Shown here in pieces: positions 1 to 9,839 of a stretch of 64,000 bases of DNA; positions within the stretch are counted from its first letter, which is position 1; the number at the start of each line of letters is the position of its first letter. The stretch is from Aldehydirespirator sp965261105 (lineage in GTDB: Bacteria; Actinomycetota; Acidimicrobiia; Acidimicrobiales; Aldehydirespiratoraceae). The stretch lies in the NCBI GenBank assembly GCA_965261105.1, contig CBDHCM010000006.1, forward strand, positions 3,472,001 to 3,536,000. Reading direction: 5' to 3'. The notes under the pieces were generated by a model. That model had not been told where the DNA came from, ran no database searches, and saw nothing but the letters and a program-made list of their open reading frames with translations. A program made the position numbers and the translations under genes.

Positions 1-2
1 AA

Positions 3-953
3 CTGGCTAGGGAGTTGCTGATCGAGGGTGAGTTCTTAGAGGACATCGTCTCCCTCTTGGACGACAAGGGCCAGGTGATCCTTTACGGGCCGCCGGGGAC
101 TGGCAAGACGTACTTGGCGCGGGAGCTTGCCAAGGCATTGGCGCCGGACGAGGCTTGTCGGGCGCTCGTGCAGTTCCATCCGTCGACCTCCTATGAGGAC
201 TTCTTCGAGGGATACCGGCCTGCCGGGACCGGTGTCGACGGGAGCATCCAGTACGCGTTGACACCGGGGCCTCTGGCGCGCATGGCGGAGCGGGCCTCTC
301 AGGCGCCCGAGCAACGCCACGTGATGATCATCGACGAGATCAATCGGGGCAACCTTCCCCGGGTGCTCGGCGAGCTGCTGTTCCTGCTGGAGTATCGGGG
401 CGAGAGCGTGCAGACGCTGTACCGGCCCGAGGAGCCGTTCGCGCTGCCTGAGAACCTGTGGTTCGTCGGCACTATGAACACCGCCGACCGGTCAATTGCG
501 CTGGTGGACGCGGCACTGCGGCGGCGGTTCCACTTCGTGCCCTTCTTCCCCGACAGCGGCCCGATGTCCGGCTTGCTTGACCGCTGGCTGGCACGCGAGG
601 ACGAGCCCGCCTGGGTGGGCCATCTCGTCTACGCGGTCAACGACGAACTGAAGGACGTGCTTGAAGGCTCCCATCTCCTATTAGGGCCGAGCCACTTCAT
701 GAAGGAGTACGGCTATTCACCGGATGAGCAACACGAGCAGTTGCGGCGCATCTGGGAGTACAACATCGAGCCGTTCATCGAGGACCAGTTCTTCGGTGAT
801 CCCGACAGGATCGAGCGCTTTCGGTTCAAGGCCGTGATAAGGCGTCACGGCCCGGTGTCGAGGTCCGATGCCGACATCACCGACGGCGACGGCGAGCCGC
901 AGAGCGCCGACGCCTCTGAGACCGCAGGTGTTGCCGCCGATGGGGATGCCTAG
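3..953 (+). CDS. mcrB: McrB-like GTPase subunit of type IV restriction, 5' end outside the window
   Basis: AAA+ GTPase that drives cleavage of modified (methylcytosine-containing) DNA together with McrC. The frame is already open at the window edge, so the N-terminal DNA-binding part is probably missing; the TTG at 15 gives an artificially short product. Counting from that TTG, Walker A is GPPGTGKT at residues 25-32, followed by the McrB Walker B/signature IIDEINRGN and the motif MNTADRSI, which replaces the usual GTPase NKxD. An Arg-rich ALRRRF follows. The gene is 29 bp upstream of mcrC on the same strand. Family assignment is secure; the target modification cannot be read from the sequence. 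Confidence 0.9.
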   Translation: MARELLIEGEFLEDIVSLLDDKGQVILYGPPGTGKTYLARELAKALAPDEACRALVQFHPSTSYEDFFEGYRPAGTGVDGSIQYALTPGPLARMAERASQAPEQRHVMIIDEINRGNLPRVLGELLFLLEYRGESVQTLYRPEEPFALPENLWFVGTMNTADRSIALVDAALRRRFHFVPFFPDSGPMSGLLDRWLAREDEPAWVGHLVYAVNDELKDVLEGSHLLLGPSHFMKEYGYSPDEQHEQLRRIWEYNIEPFIEDQFFGDPDRIERFRFKAVIRRHGPVSRSDADITDGDGEPQSADASETAGVAADGDA

Positions 954-982
954 AGGAAGGAGCAGCGCTGGGACACGCGACG

Positions 983-2446
983 GTGGCGGATCGGCCCATG
1001 GCTGATTCAGTAGCAGTGGCGCCAAGCCCGATCGGTCCGCCAGGGGGAGACGACCTGTCAAAGCACCTCCGGCAACCGGAGCATGCCGACACTGCGGCGC
1101 AGTCCCCCCGGCTCCCGCCGGAGCAGGCCGACCGCACCTTGACGTTGCGCGAGTACAGCAGCGAAGTGTTGGCGCTGACCAGCGAGCAGGCGGGCGCGCT
1201 GAACCGAGTGGGCGGCGGTGCCTACCTATCGGTCGAGCCCGAGGAGCCCGCGGGGCACTGGCGAGTAACCGCCCACAACTACGTGGGATCGATCAATGCC
1301 GGCGGACTGCAAGTGCTCGTGCGACCCAAGATCGCGCTGCGGAACCTGTTTCTGCTGCTCGAAGTGGGACTGCGGGATCGGGACTGGCACGACGAGGCCG
1401 TCCGATACGAGACCACGCTCGACCTGCTGCCCGCGCTGGTCTCGTTCTTCGCTCGCACCACGGAGACCACGCTCGCACGAGGGCTGTACCACTCCTATCG
1501 AGAGCAGCGCGACCGGCTGGTCGCCATGCGGGGCCGTGTCGACATCGCTCGGCAGTTGGCGCAGCCTGGAGTGGTCATCCCGATGCACTGCCAGTTCACC
1601 GAGTTCACCCCGGACCTGATCGAGAACTCATACCTGAAGGCAGCCGTATCCCGCTCCCTGCGAGTACCCGGGGTGCAGCCGATTGACCGGCGCCGGCTCA
1701 TGCAGCACCTCGTCACTCTCGAGGACGTTGGCGACGCGAGGCACCACCACACCGACAGCGACCGCGTCGTGTTCACCCGCCTGAATGAGCACTACAAGCC
1801 CGCGCTGCGGCTGGCTCGGCTGGTGCTGGCGAACCTGACGCTGCAGGACGCCATGGGCGAGACGCAGGCCTCGTCGTTCATGTTGGACATGAACGATCTA
1901 TTCGAGCGGTTCGTAACCGAGCGGCTGCGACGGGCGCTGCGAGGACGCCTAGAAGTGAAGGATCAGCACCGCGACAGGCTGGACGAAGATCGCAGAGTGG
2001 CGATCCGGCCCGACCTGCTGTTCAGCTCGCAAGGCACCGCCAAGTTCGTCGCGGACATCAAGTACAAGCTCACCGATGACGCTGCTGGCGGGCGTACCGC
2101 CGACTACTACCAGCTGCTGGCGTACACAACCGCTTTGGATCTGCCTGAAGGGGTGCTCATCTACTGCCTCAACGCCGACCTCCCTGACGACCCTGACGAC
2201 AACGGTTCCATCGCCGGATTGCCTCGCCGCCATGCCACCGAAAGGTCCGCTTCAGCAGGCGCCGCGGCTGCCTCATCGGTTCGAGTTCGCCACGCCGGCA
2301 AGGTGCTGCATACCTACGCTCTGGACCTGTCCGGCACCGCCGACGGCGTGGGCAAGAATGTGCGCGAGCTTGCCGACTGGATCGCCCAACGCGCGGCCCC
2401 GACGGTCCAGCTAGGAGATGCAGGCAAGCACTCACGCAGATCCTGA
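983..2446 (+). CDS. mcrC: McrC-like nuclease subunit of type IV restriction
   Basis: Endonuclease partner of McrB. The product is 487 aa with an N-terminal domain and a C-terminal PD-(D/E)xK nuclease: RPDLLF followed by FVADIKYK supplies the catalytic Asp, Asp and Lys. The GTG at 983 is taken as the start; an in-frame ATG lies at 998 and neither has a well-placed Shine-Dalgarno. The residues near 410-430 look low-complexity and Ala/Ser-rich, between the nuclease core and the C-terminal end. With mcrB it forms a two-gene defence operon with no methyltransferase partner visible, as expected for modification-dependent restriction. Confidence 0.88.
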   Translation: MADRPMADSVAVAPSPIGPPGGDDLSKHLRQPEHADTAAQSPRLPPEQADRTLTLREYSSEVLALTSEQAGALNRVGGGAYLSVEPEEPAGHWRVTAHNYVGSINAGGLQVLVRPKIALRNLFLLLEVGLRDRDWHDEAVRYETTLDLLPALVSFFARTTETTLARGLYHSYREQRDRLVAMRGRVDIARQLAQPGVVIPMHCQFTEFTPDLIENSYLKAAVSRSLRVPGVQPIDRRRLMQHLVTLEDVGDARHHHTDSDRVVFTRLNEHYKPALRLARLVLANLTLQDAMGETQASSFMLDMNDLFERFVTERLRRALRGRLEVKDQHRDRLDEDRRVAIRPDLLFSSQGTAKFVADIKYKLTDDAAGGRTADYYQLLAYTTALDLPEGVLIYCLNADLPDDPDDNGSIAGLPRRHATERSASAGAAAASSVRVRHAGKVLHTYALDLSGTADGVGKNVRELADWIAQRAAPTVQLGDAGKHSRRS

Positions 2447-2691
2447 CCAGCGCTGCCTCAGCCATTCTTGTAGAACGCCAGTCGCACATGAACTTCGTCA
2501 CGCCACCAACCCCGCCCGAGATCAAGCAAGCTGACCGCGCGAACACAGGGCACACCTGACCTCTCAGGTAATCCCGGGGCGTTCACCCGCCCCCGCAGCG
2601 CGTCGCCCCTCGCTGCGAAGGCGCCGCCAGGACACGGGCTAGATTCGGGAGCCCGACGAAATCAGTGGTGTGCCTCGACGAGCGGCGAGAC

Positions 2692-3635
2692 ATGAGCGAT
2701 AGTCGATATTGGTCCGCGACTGAGTGTGTGTCCGCCCTGCGTCGTGGTGACGTCAGTGCCGTTGAACTCGTCGACGAAGCCATTGCACGTATCGAGGCCC
2801 TGAATCCTCGCCTCAACATCGTGGTGGCCACCGACTTCGAACGGGCGCGCTCGAAGGCGATCGCCACAGATGCGGTGCCGACACGCTGAGCTCGCGCGGG
2901 TGGAACCTCGAGCTGCCTCCACCGCGTGGACGCGACGTCAAGGAGCTGCGGGTCGCATGCCGGTTCGACGATCCCCGGTCCCCGCTGGAGAGGGCCGTAC
3001 GCGCCGAACTCGAAGCGACCGTCGACGCGCTCAGACCCAAGACGAACGTCGTGGAGATCGACATCCCCTTCACCGTCGACGAAATCCTCGAGATCTACGC
3101 ACCGCTCCTCATGCCGATGTTCTCCGACAGACTGCCGGCACTGGCTCGGCATCCCGCGAGCACGGCCGGTTCTGCCTGGAAGCTGAGCGAGCGGCTGGCC
3201 AGGGGCTCCGACCCCATGCGGTCGGGCACGCTGACCGGGGCCGGGCTCTCGCATAAGGGCTGGCTCGATCTCCACGAGCGCCGCACGAAACTGCGCTGGG
3301 CGTGCCGCAGGGAGTTCAGCGAAGTCGATGTGCTCCTCACGCCAGTCGTGGCGTTCGCAGCGCCGCATCACAACGCTAAAGGCAACATTTGCACGAGGTC
3401 ACTGCAGGTCCACGGCGAACGACGCCGCTACACGGACCACTTCTCCTGGATGGCGCTCGCCACAACCGCCTACCTACCCGCCACGGGCGCACCCGTCGGA
3501 ATCACTCCCGAGCGCTTGCCGGTGAACGTCCAGATCGTCGGTGACTACCTCGACGACCAAACCACCATCCACTTCGCGGAACTCCTCGCACAGGTCCGGG
3601 GAGGCTTCCAGCCACCGCCGCTGCCACCCCGCTAG
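2692..3635 (+). pseudogene. amidase-signature relic lacking its catalytic core
   Basis: Residues 1-60 (from the ATG at 2692) read as an amidase N-terminus (SALRRGDVSAVELVDEAI). The frame then ends at TGA 2887-2889. The third frame continues without a stop from about 2883 to 3635 and encodes the amidase C-terminal half (LRVACRFDDPRSPLERAV, then VLLTPVVAFAAP and LPVNVQIVG). The middle, which should carry the catalytic Lys and the GGSSGGS loop with both Ser residues, is absent. The simplest reading is an internal deletion of roughly 200 codons with a frame change near 2875-2885. An intact amidase of the same superfamily lies at 62244. Confidence 0.8.
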
Positions 3636-3883
3636 AGCGACCAGCCACGCACCTCCGCACTACCTGCATGGTGCCGCAGCAACTGGACGCGCTGGGCCGA
3701 TTCACGAAGATCGGCACGTCACCCAACGCACTGTCACCCCACTGTCTTGGGATCCCCGCATTCTCTCCGTCGTGATGCACGCCCACGACATCGCCCCGGG
3801 GTGCACGCCCTGCTAGGCGCAGGGTCGCTTCAATGCAGAACCATTGCGAAGGCTCCAAACAATCTGTCCAATCATGAAAATGC

Positions 3884-3913
3884 TTGACAAATGTCACACC
3901 CCTATGGGATACT
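3884..3913 (+). promoter_or_regulatory. promoter of the HNH gene, predicted leaderless
   Basis: A perfect -35 TTGACA at 3884-3889 is followed after 18 bp by GATACT at 3908-3913. Transcription would begin 6-7 bp later, at the ATG 3920-3922, so the mRNA should have no 5' leader. The TTG inside this -35 box is in frame with the gene but is not a credible start. Confidence 0.65.
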
Positions 3914-3919
3914 GTTGGC

Positions 3920-5311
3920 ATGTTGATCGAAGCCGCTCGACGGGCCGAGGCCGCGGTGAAGGAGATGCTGGCCATCGCCAACGACGGATCGGCGACGACT
4001 GACGAGTTTCGAGACGCGTTGGGGGTCTCCAAGTCGATCGCGGGGGTCAACTCGGCGTTCCAGGTCGCCGGCGCGGCCGCGCTGGCGGGCCGGCAGCGCC
4101 ACGGCGACGGCGGAGCTGAGGTGCTGGCCGCTTCGGCGGGGCTGTCGCGGCGGGAGGCCCATAGCCAGGTCAAGACCGCTGAGGCTCTGCGGGCGCTGCC
4201 GGGCGCGCGTGACGCGATCGAGTCGGGGCGGGTGTCGGCGTCCGACGCGAAGCGTTTGGCGGAGGCTGTGGAGAAGACCAGCGCCGCCGACGTCGAGTCA
4301 GACGGCGAGCTGTTGGCCAAGGCCGAGTCGATGCGGCCCGAGCAGTTCGCCAAAGAGGCCCGACGATGGGCCGTCGAGCGCCAAGGGGACGGCGGAAAGT
4401 CCGAGCACGCCCGCCAGCGGGCCAGGCGCTGTGTACGCGTCTGGGACGGCGACGACGGGATGGTTCATCTGCGCGGCGAGTTCGACACTGTCACTGGCCG
4501 GCGCATCGGCAACCGTCTGCGGGCCGCGGCCGCCCGAATGTACGACGCCGACAAGAAGAGCTCCAAGGACTCAGGCAGCGAGAGGCGCTCGTTCCCGCAG
4601 TGCATGGCCGACGCGCTCGACAGCCTCACCGCCAACAACAACGCGGGCGGTGGCAAGCCCGTCGCTGACATCTGCGTTGTCGCACATGTCGATGACGCCA
4701 CCGGCACCCTCATCGCCGAGATTCCCGGCGGCGACCGGCTGCCCCCGTCGGTGCTCGAAGAACTCGCCTGCAACGCCGAGATCACGCCGGCCATCTACGA
4801 CAGGCGGGGGGCGCTGTTGTGGCAGGGCCACAGCAAGCGCACCGCCACCGCCGTGCAGCTCAAGGCGCTGAGGGCGCTCTACGGCGGCTGCTTCGCCTGC
4901 GGAGCCGACTTCGACATGTGCCAGGCCCACCACGTCAAACCGGTATCTGAAGGGGGGCCCACCAATGTCGACAACATGGTGCCCGCCTGCTGGGGCTGCC
5001 ACAACAAGATCCACTACTTCAGCTGGCAGATCCAAGGCCCACCCGGCAAACGCACACTGCATCCCCCCGGGGCGGTGCGCCACGGCCCAGCCCATGCCCC
5101 CGATTCAGCGCTGGAGTTCGGTCCCGGCGCTGAGTACGCACCCCGCCGAAGGGCGAGACTGAGCGACAGGCAGTCAAGTGCCCGGGACTCGACCGCCGCA
5201 CTGGTAGGAACCGATCAAGACGGCCCTGCCGACGAGGCACACGCGTGGACAGGTCCGTCCCCACCCAGAAGCCGCAGCAACGGCAGCGACCAGTTATTCG
5301 CCTCCGTCTGA
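3920..5311 (+). CDS. DUF222/HNH endonuclease domain protein (13E12-type family)
   Basis: Member of the large actinobacterial DUF222-HNH family, of unknown biological role and often multicopy. The N-terminal two thirds are the helical DUF222 region (AEALRALPGARDAIESG, LRGEFDTVTGRRI). The HNH nuclease lies near residues 330-375: CFACGADFDMCQAHHVKP, then GGPTN, NMVPACWGCHNKIH, with paired zinc Cys residues and the catalytic His pair. The ATG at 3920 is preferred because the upstream in-frame TTG is part of the -35 box. The last ~80 residues are Pro/Arg/Ser-rich and probably disordered. Any DNA target is unknown; such genes are often linked to mobile or repeat-rich regions. Confidence 0.85.
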   Translation: MLIEAARRAEAAVKEMLAIANDGSATTDEFRDALGVSKSIAGVNSAFQVAGAAALAGRQRHGDGGAEVLAASAGLSRREAHSQVKTAEALRALPGARDAIESGRVSASDAKRLAEAVEKTSAADVESDGELLAKAESMRPEQFAKEARRWAVERQGDGGKSEHARQRARRCVRVWDGDDGMVHLRGEFDTVTGRRIGNRLRAAAARMYDADKKSSKDSGSERRSFPQCMADALDSLTANNNAGGGKPVADICVVAHVDDATGTLIAEIPGGDRLPPSVLEELACNAEITPAIYDRRGALLWQGHSKRTATAVQLKALRALYGGCFACGADFDMCQAHHVKPVSEGGPTNVDNMVPACWGCHNKIHYFSWQIQGPPGKRTLHPPGAVRHGPAHAPDSALEFGPGAEYAPRRRARLSDRQSSARDSTAALVGTDQDGPADEAHAWTGPSPPRSRSNGSDQLFASV

Positions 5312-5471
5312 GGGATCGGCCACGCTGCTGACTCGGTCGCCCGACGGGCTAACCCAGCGAGATGACGCGAATGCGCGATCCCTGAGCCACACCGCAGGTC
5401 CGGCACCAGGTTGTGCGGTCAGGTCGCCGGAGCCTTAGCTGGCGCCGGAGCCACCGGACTCGCTACAGCAG

Positions 5472-5499
5472 TTGGATCCAGCAGCCAATCGCATATAAT
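5472..5499 (+). promoter_or_regulatory. candidate promoter of the retropepsin-like gene
   Basis: A perfect -10 TATAAT at 5494-5499 is preceded after 16 bp by a weak -35 (TTGGAT, 5472-5477). The ATG at 5518 would then follow a leader of about 12 nt without a clear Shine-Dalgarno. Confidence 0.5.
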
Positions 5500-5517
5500 G
5501 GGATAGCAGCAAATCAT

Positions 5518-5886
5518 ATGGCGAGGTCAGCCCTGGGGACTTTCGACTGCACCGTGCGGCTCGACAGCGTCGACAGCGAACGGTCCCTAGCCGTGGACAT
5601 GATGGTGGACACCGGAGCCAGCTACACGATCGTGCCCGCCAAGCTGCTGAAGGAGCTGGGAGTGGAGCCGATCGACACGGTTCGCCTGTCGCTGGCCAAC
5701 GGCCATCGCGTCGAGTACCAGATCGGTCGGGCCGTGGCCACCGTCGACGGACGCACCGAGACCACCCTGGTGGTCTTCGGGGAAGACGCCGCCCGCCCGC
5801 TGCTGGGGGCCTACACCCTGGAGGGGCTGCGGCTGGCGGTAGACCCGGTGAGCATGCGGCTGGTACCCGCAACCGGCTGGGCATAA
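5518..5886 (+). CDS. retropepsin-like aspartic protease domain protein
   Basis: Small 122-aa protein with a single retroviral-type aspartic protease fold. The active-site motif is DTGAS at residues 31-35, preceded by the hydrophobic strand VDMMV, with a downstream LLGAYTLEGL resembling the psi-loop/flap partner segment. One lobe per chain means activity would require a dimer, as in retropepsins. No signal peptide or transmembrane segment is visible, so it is predicted to be cytoplasmic. An in-frame upstream GTG-type extension exists but the TATAAT box lies inside it, which supports the ATG at 5518. The substrate is unknown; related small bacterial clan AA proteins are mostly uncharacterised. 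Confidence 0.75.
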   Translation: MARSALGTFDCTVRLDSVDSERSLAVDMMVDTGASYTIVPAKLLKELGVEPIDTVRLSLANGHRVEYQIGRAVATVDGRTETTLVVFGEDAARPLLGAYTLEGLRLAVDPVSMRLVPATGWA

Positions 5887-5987
5887 CGCCGAGCAACCCG
5901 GGCGCAAGCACCGCAGCCTTGTGACGGCCGGGTGGGACCGCCGCCTCCACGGCATAGCGCCGAGCAACCCGGGCGCAAGCACCGCGG
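5881..5987. repeat. 36-bp direct repeat, two copies 71 bp apart
   Basis: Copies at 5881-5916 and 5952-5987 differ at two positions. The first copy begins in the last codons of the protease gene and the second ends about 65 bp before the dienelactone hydrolase gene. The 35-bp spacer is GC-rich and not repeated. Confidence 0.8.
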
Positions 5988-6051
5988 CGGTGAATCTGGC
6001 AGGCTTGCCGACGCACACGCGGACCCGAATAGAACCTGACAGGAGGCGCAA

Positions 6052-6744
6052 ATGGGTGAGATGGTGGAGTTTGCCGCCAACGGATCTACGGCACGCGGCT
6101 ATGTGGCGGCCGCAGATGGGGGCTCGGGCCCCGGCGTGATCGTGCTGCAGGAATGGTGGGGGCTGGTGCCCCAGATCAAGGCGGTTTGCGACCTGCTCGC
6201 CGCGGAGGGCTTCACCGCGCTCGCGCCCGACCTGTACCAGGGCGAGATGGCCACCCACACCGAGATGGACAAAGCCGGCGAGCTCATGACCACCCTGCCG
6301 CCTGAGCGGGCCGCCCGGGACATGTCCGCCGCCATCGACTACCTGCTCGGCCACGACGCCTGCTCGTCGTCCACCGTGGGAGTCACCGGCTTCTGCATGG
6401 GCGGACTGCTCACCCTGCGCATCGCTGCCATCGCCGGCGACCGGGTGGCGGCTGCGGCCCCGTTCTACGGCGCCCCCCTCGGCGACGACTCACTCGACTG
6501 GAGCAACCTCAGCGCCAAAGTGGAGGGCCACCTGGCAGCCAACGACGACTTCTTCCCTCCCGCCGCCTGCGAAGAGCTCGCCGCCCAACTGCGCGACATG
6601 GGCAAGGACGTCGTCTTCCGCACCTACGAGGGCACCGGCCACGGCTTCGGCAACTGGGAGAACCCCCTCGGCAGCTACGACGAGGCAGCCTGGAACACGG
6701 CCTGGACCCGCGCCCTGGCGCTGCTACGCGCCAACGTCACCTAG
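6052..6744 (+). CDS. dienelactone hydrolase family protein
   Basis: Alpha/beta hydrolase of the carboxymethylenebutenolidase family (230 aa). The nucleophile is Cys115 in GFCMGG, the acid is an Asp in AANDDFF (165/166) and the base is His197 in GTGHGFG, the Cys-Asp-His triad of dienelactone hydrolases. An oxyanion/substrate segment QEWWGL (33-38) is also family-typical. The start is well set by AGGAGG 7 bp upstream of the ATG. The true substrate may be a dienelactone in aromatic ring degradation or another lactone or ester; no ring-cleavage dioxygenase is adjacent, so the pathway is open. Confidence 0.85.
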   Translation: MGEMVEFAANGSTARGYVAAADGGSGPGVIVLQEWWGLVPQIKAVCDLLAAEGFTALAPDLYQGEMATHTEMDKAGELMTTLPPERAARDMSAAIDYLLGHDACSSSTVGVTGFCMGGLLTLRIAAIAGDRVAAAAPFYGAPLGDDSLDWSNLSAKVEGHLAANDDFFPPAACEELAAQLRDMGKDVVFRTYEGTGHGFGNWENPLGSYDEAAWNTAWTRALALLRANVT

Positions 6745-6832
6745 GCCCACACACCCAGAACCCGCCGCAAGCCGGACACCGCCCGGCCAACCGGTTGCTC
6801 CGGCCCGCCTCCTGGACTCAGTGGGCGTCGAC

Positions 6833-7678
6833 TCAGTAGACCTCGGGCACGAACGTCTGGTCGGTGATGGGCGGCCTCACATAGCCCGCGGCGGACTGGC
6901 GCTCGGGCAGCTCGACGTCCTCCCAGGGAACCGTCTCGCAGGGGATCAGCGACAGCAGGTGCGAGATGCAGTTGAGCCGGGCCGCCTTCTTGGAGTCGGC
7001 GTCGACCACGTACCAAGGGGCCTGCTTGATGTCGGTGTGGGCGAACAGGGTGTCCTTGGCCTTGGAGAAGTCCACCCACCTCGAACGTCCCTGAACGTCC
7101 ACCGGAGACAGTTTCCAGCGCCGGACCGGGTCTTTGATCCGGTTTTGGAACCGGCGCTCCTGCTCGGCGTCGCTCACCGAGAACCAGTACTTGATCAGGA
7201 TGATCCCCGACCGCACCAGCATCCGCTCGAACTCGGGGCAGGACCGCAGGAACTCCCGGTACTCCTCCTCGGTGCAGAAGCCCATCACCGGCTCGACCAG
7301 ACCCCGGTTGTACCAGCTGCGGTCGAACAGGACCATCTCCCCCGCCGCCGGCAGCTCGGCCACGTAGCGCTGGAACCACCACTGGGTCTTCTCGCGGTCG
7401 CTGGGCGTGCCCAGGGCGACCACCCGCACCACCCGCGGGTTGAGCCGCTCCGTGATCCGCTTTATGACCCCGCCCTTGCCGGCTGCGTCCCGACCCTCGA
7501 AGATGACCACCACCTTGAGGCCCTCGTGGCGGATCCAGCGCTGCAGGCGCACCAGCTCCTGCTGCAGGCGGGCCAGCTCTCGCTCGTAGTGCTTGGCCTT
7601 GATCCTCTTACGACTGTGCGGCACCTGCTCGTCGGCAAGCGACTCGTAGATGGTCGGCTCAATGACGGCATCGCCCAT
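6833..7678 (-). CDS. ppk2: polyphosphate kinase 2
   Basis: Transfers phosphate between polyphosphate and nucleotides in the cytoplasm. The 281-aa length fits a single-domain class I PPK2. Visible motifs are the Walker A-like EGRDAAGKGG, the Walker B-like LFDRSWYNRG and the lid region with QNRIKDPVRRWKLS, where the basic residues would contact polyphosphate. It is transcribed away from the acyl-CoA mutase gene with about 20 bp between the two starts, so both promoters must overlap. No exopolyphosphatase is nearby. The choice between ADP- and GDP-forming activity cannot be made from sequence alone. Confidence 0.9.
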   Translation of the reverse strand: MGDAVIEPTIYESLADEQVPHSRKRIKAKHYERELARLQQELVRLQRWIRHEGLKVVVIFEGRDAAGKGGVIKRITERLNPRVVRVVALGTPSDREKTQWWFQRYVAELPAAGEMVLFDRSWYNRGLVEPVMGFCTEEEYREFLRSCPEFERMLVRSGIILIKYWFSVSDAEQERRFQNRIKDPVRRWKLSPVDVQGRSRWVDFSKAKDTLFAHTDIKQAPWYVVDADSKKAARLNCISHLLSLIPCETVPWEDVELPERQSAAGYVRPPITDQTFVPEVY

Positions 7679-7692
7679 GAACCGACCATAAT
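7662..7692 (+). promoter_or_regulatory. candidate promoter for the acyl-CoA mutase operon, predicted leaderless
   Basis: CATAAT at 7687-7692 sits 6 bp before the GTG at 7699. A weak -35 (ATGACG, 7662-7667) lies inside the 5' end of ppk2. This geometry predicts transcription starting at the GTG itself. Confidence 0.4.
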
Positions 7693-7698
7693 TGATCT

Positions 7699-9282
<1,584 letters not shown>

Positions 9283-9388
9283 CGATGATGACGATGGTGC
9301 CAATGAGAGCGCCTCGCCCACCCGCGGCCGGCGACGACGGGCCGCATGCTTCACCGCTGGGCGTCGACACCTATATGCGGGGCCTACC

Positions 9389-9793
9389 GTGAGCAATGAC
9401 CAAGGGGACGCCCCCGTCCGGGTGGTGCTGGCCAAGCTCGGCCTCGACGGCCACGACCGGGGCCTCAAGGTGGTGGCTCGCATGCTGCGCGATGGGGGCA
9501 TGGAGGTCGTCTACCTGGGCCTGCGCCAGACCACCGAGACCGTGATCGCCGCGGTCGAGCAGGAGGACGCGGATGTGATCGGCCTGTCGATGCACAACGC
9601 GGGACATCTGGCTCTGGCTCCCCGGATGGTGCAGGCCGTGGCCGACGCGGGGCTCGACGTGCCGGTCATCGTCGGCGGGATCGTGCCCGAGACCGATCTG
9701 AGCACCCTCCAAGACATGGGAGTCAGCGCGGTTCTGCATCCCGGCGCCTCGGCCCGCGACGTCGTCGAGGCGGTCCACCGGTCCCTGCAGTGA
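9389..9793 (+). CDS. B12-binding small subunit of acyl-CoA mutase
   Basis: Free-standing cobalamin-binding domain (134 aa) that completes the mutase encoded just upstream. The base-off B12 motif is DGHDRG at residues 20-25, with His22 the expected lower axial ligand, followed by the flavodoxin-like elements DVIGLSMH and VPVIVGGIVP. The length matches small subunits such as IcmB and HcmB rather than a fused mutase. It lies 106 bp after the large subunit and 46 bp before the MeaB-like gene, all on the same strand, so the three genes form an operon. The start is GTG 9389. Confidence 0.9.
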   Translation: MSNDQGDAPVRVVLAKLGLDGHDRGLKVVARMLRDGGMEVVYLGLRQTTETVIAAVEQEDADVIGLSMHNAGHLALAPRMVQAVADAGLDVPVIVGGIVPETDLSTLQDMGVSAVLHPGASARDVVEAVHRSLQ

Positions 9794-9839
9794 CCGCCGC
9801 GCAAGAAGCCGCCGACAAGCCAAGCCAGCGACTGAGCCC

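Noticed and set aside
2447..2691. Gene in the gap after mcrC
   Set aside because: Only short shadow frames; nothing recognisable in 245 bp.
2887..2889. Another in-frame TGA as selenocysteine in the amidase-like gene
   Set aside because: The downstream amidase sequence continues in a different frame and the catalytic core is missing, so deletion with frameshift explains it.
3541..3816. Short open frame between the amidase relic and the HNH gene
   Set aside because: No similarity, no ribosome site, and codon use unlike the neighbours. The stretch 3636-3883 appears non-coding apart from the HNH promoter.
5881..5987. Possible CRISPR: 36-bp repeat, 35-bp spacer, 36-bp repeat
   Set aside because: Only two repeats, one lies inside the end of a coding gene, and there are no cas genes. 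The 35/72-bp pair at 22771 fails for the same reasons.
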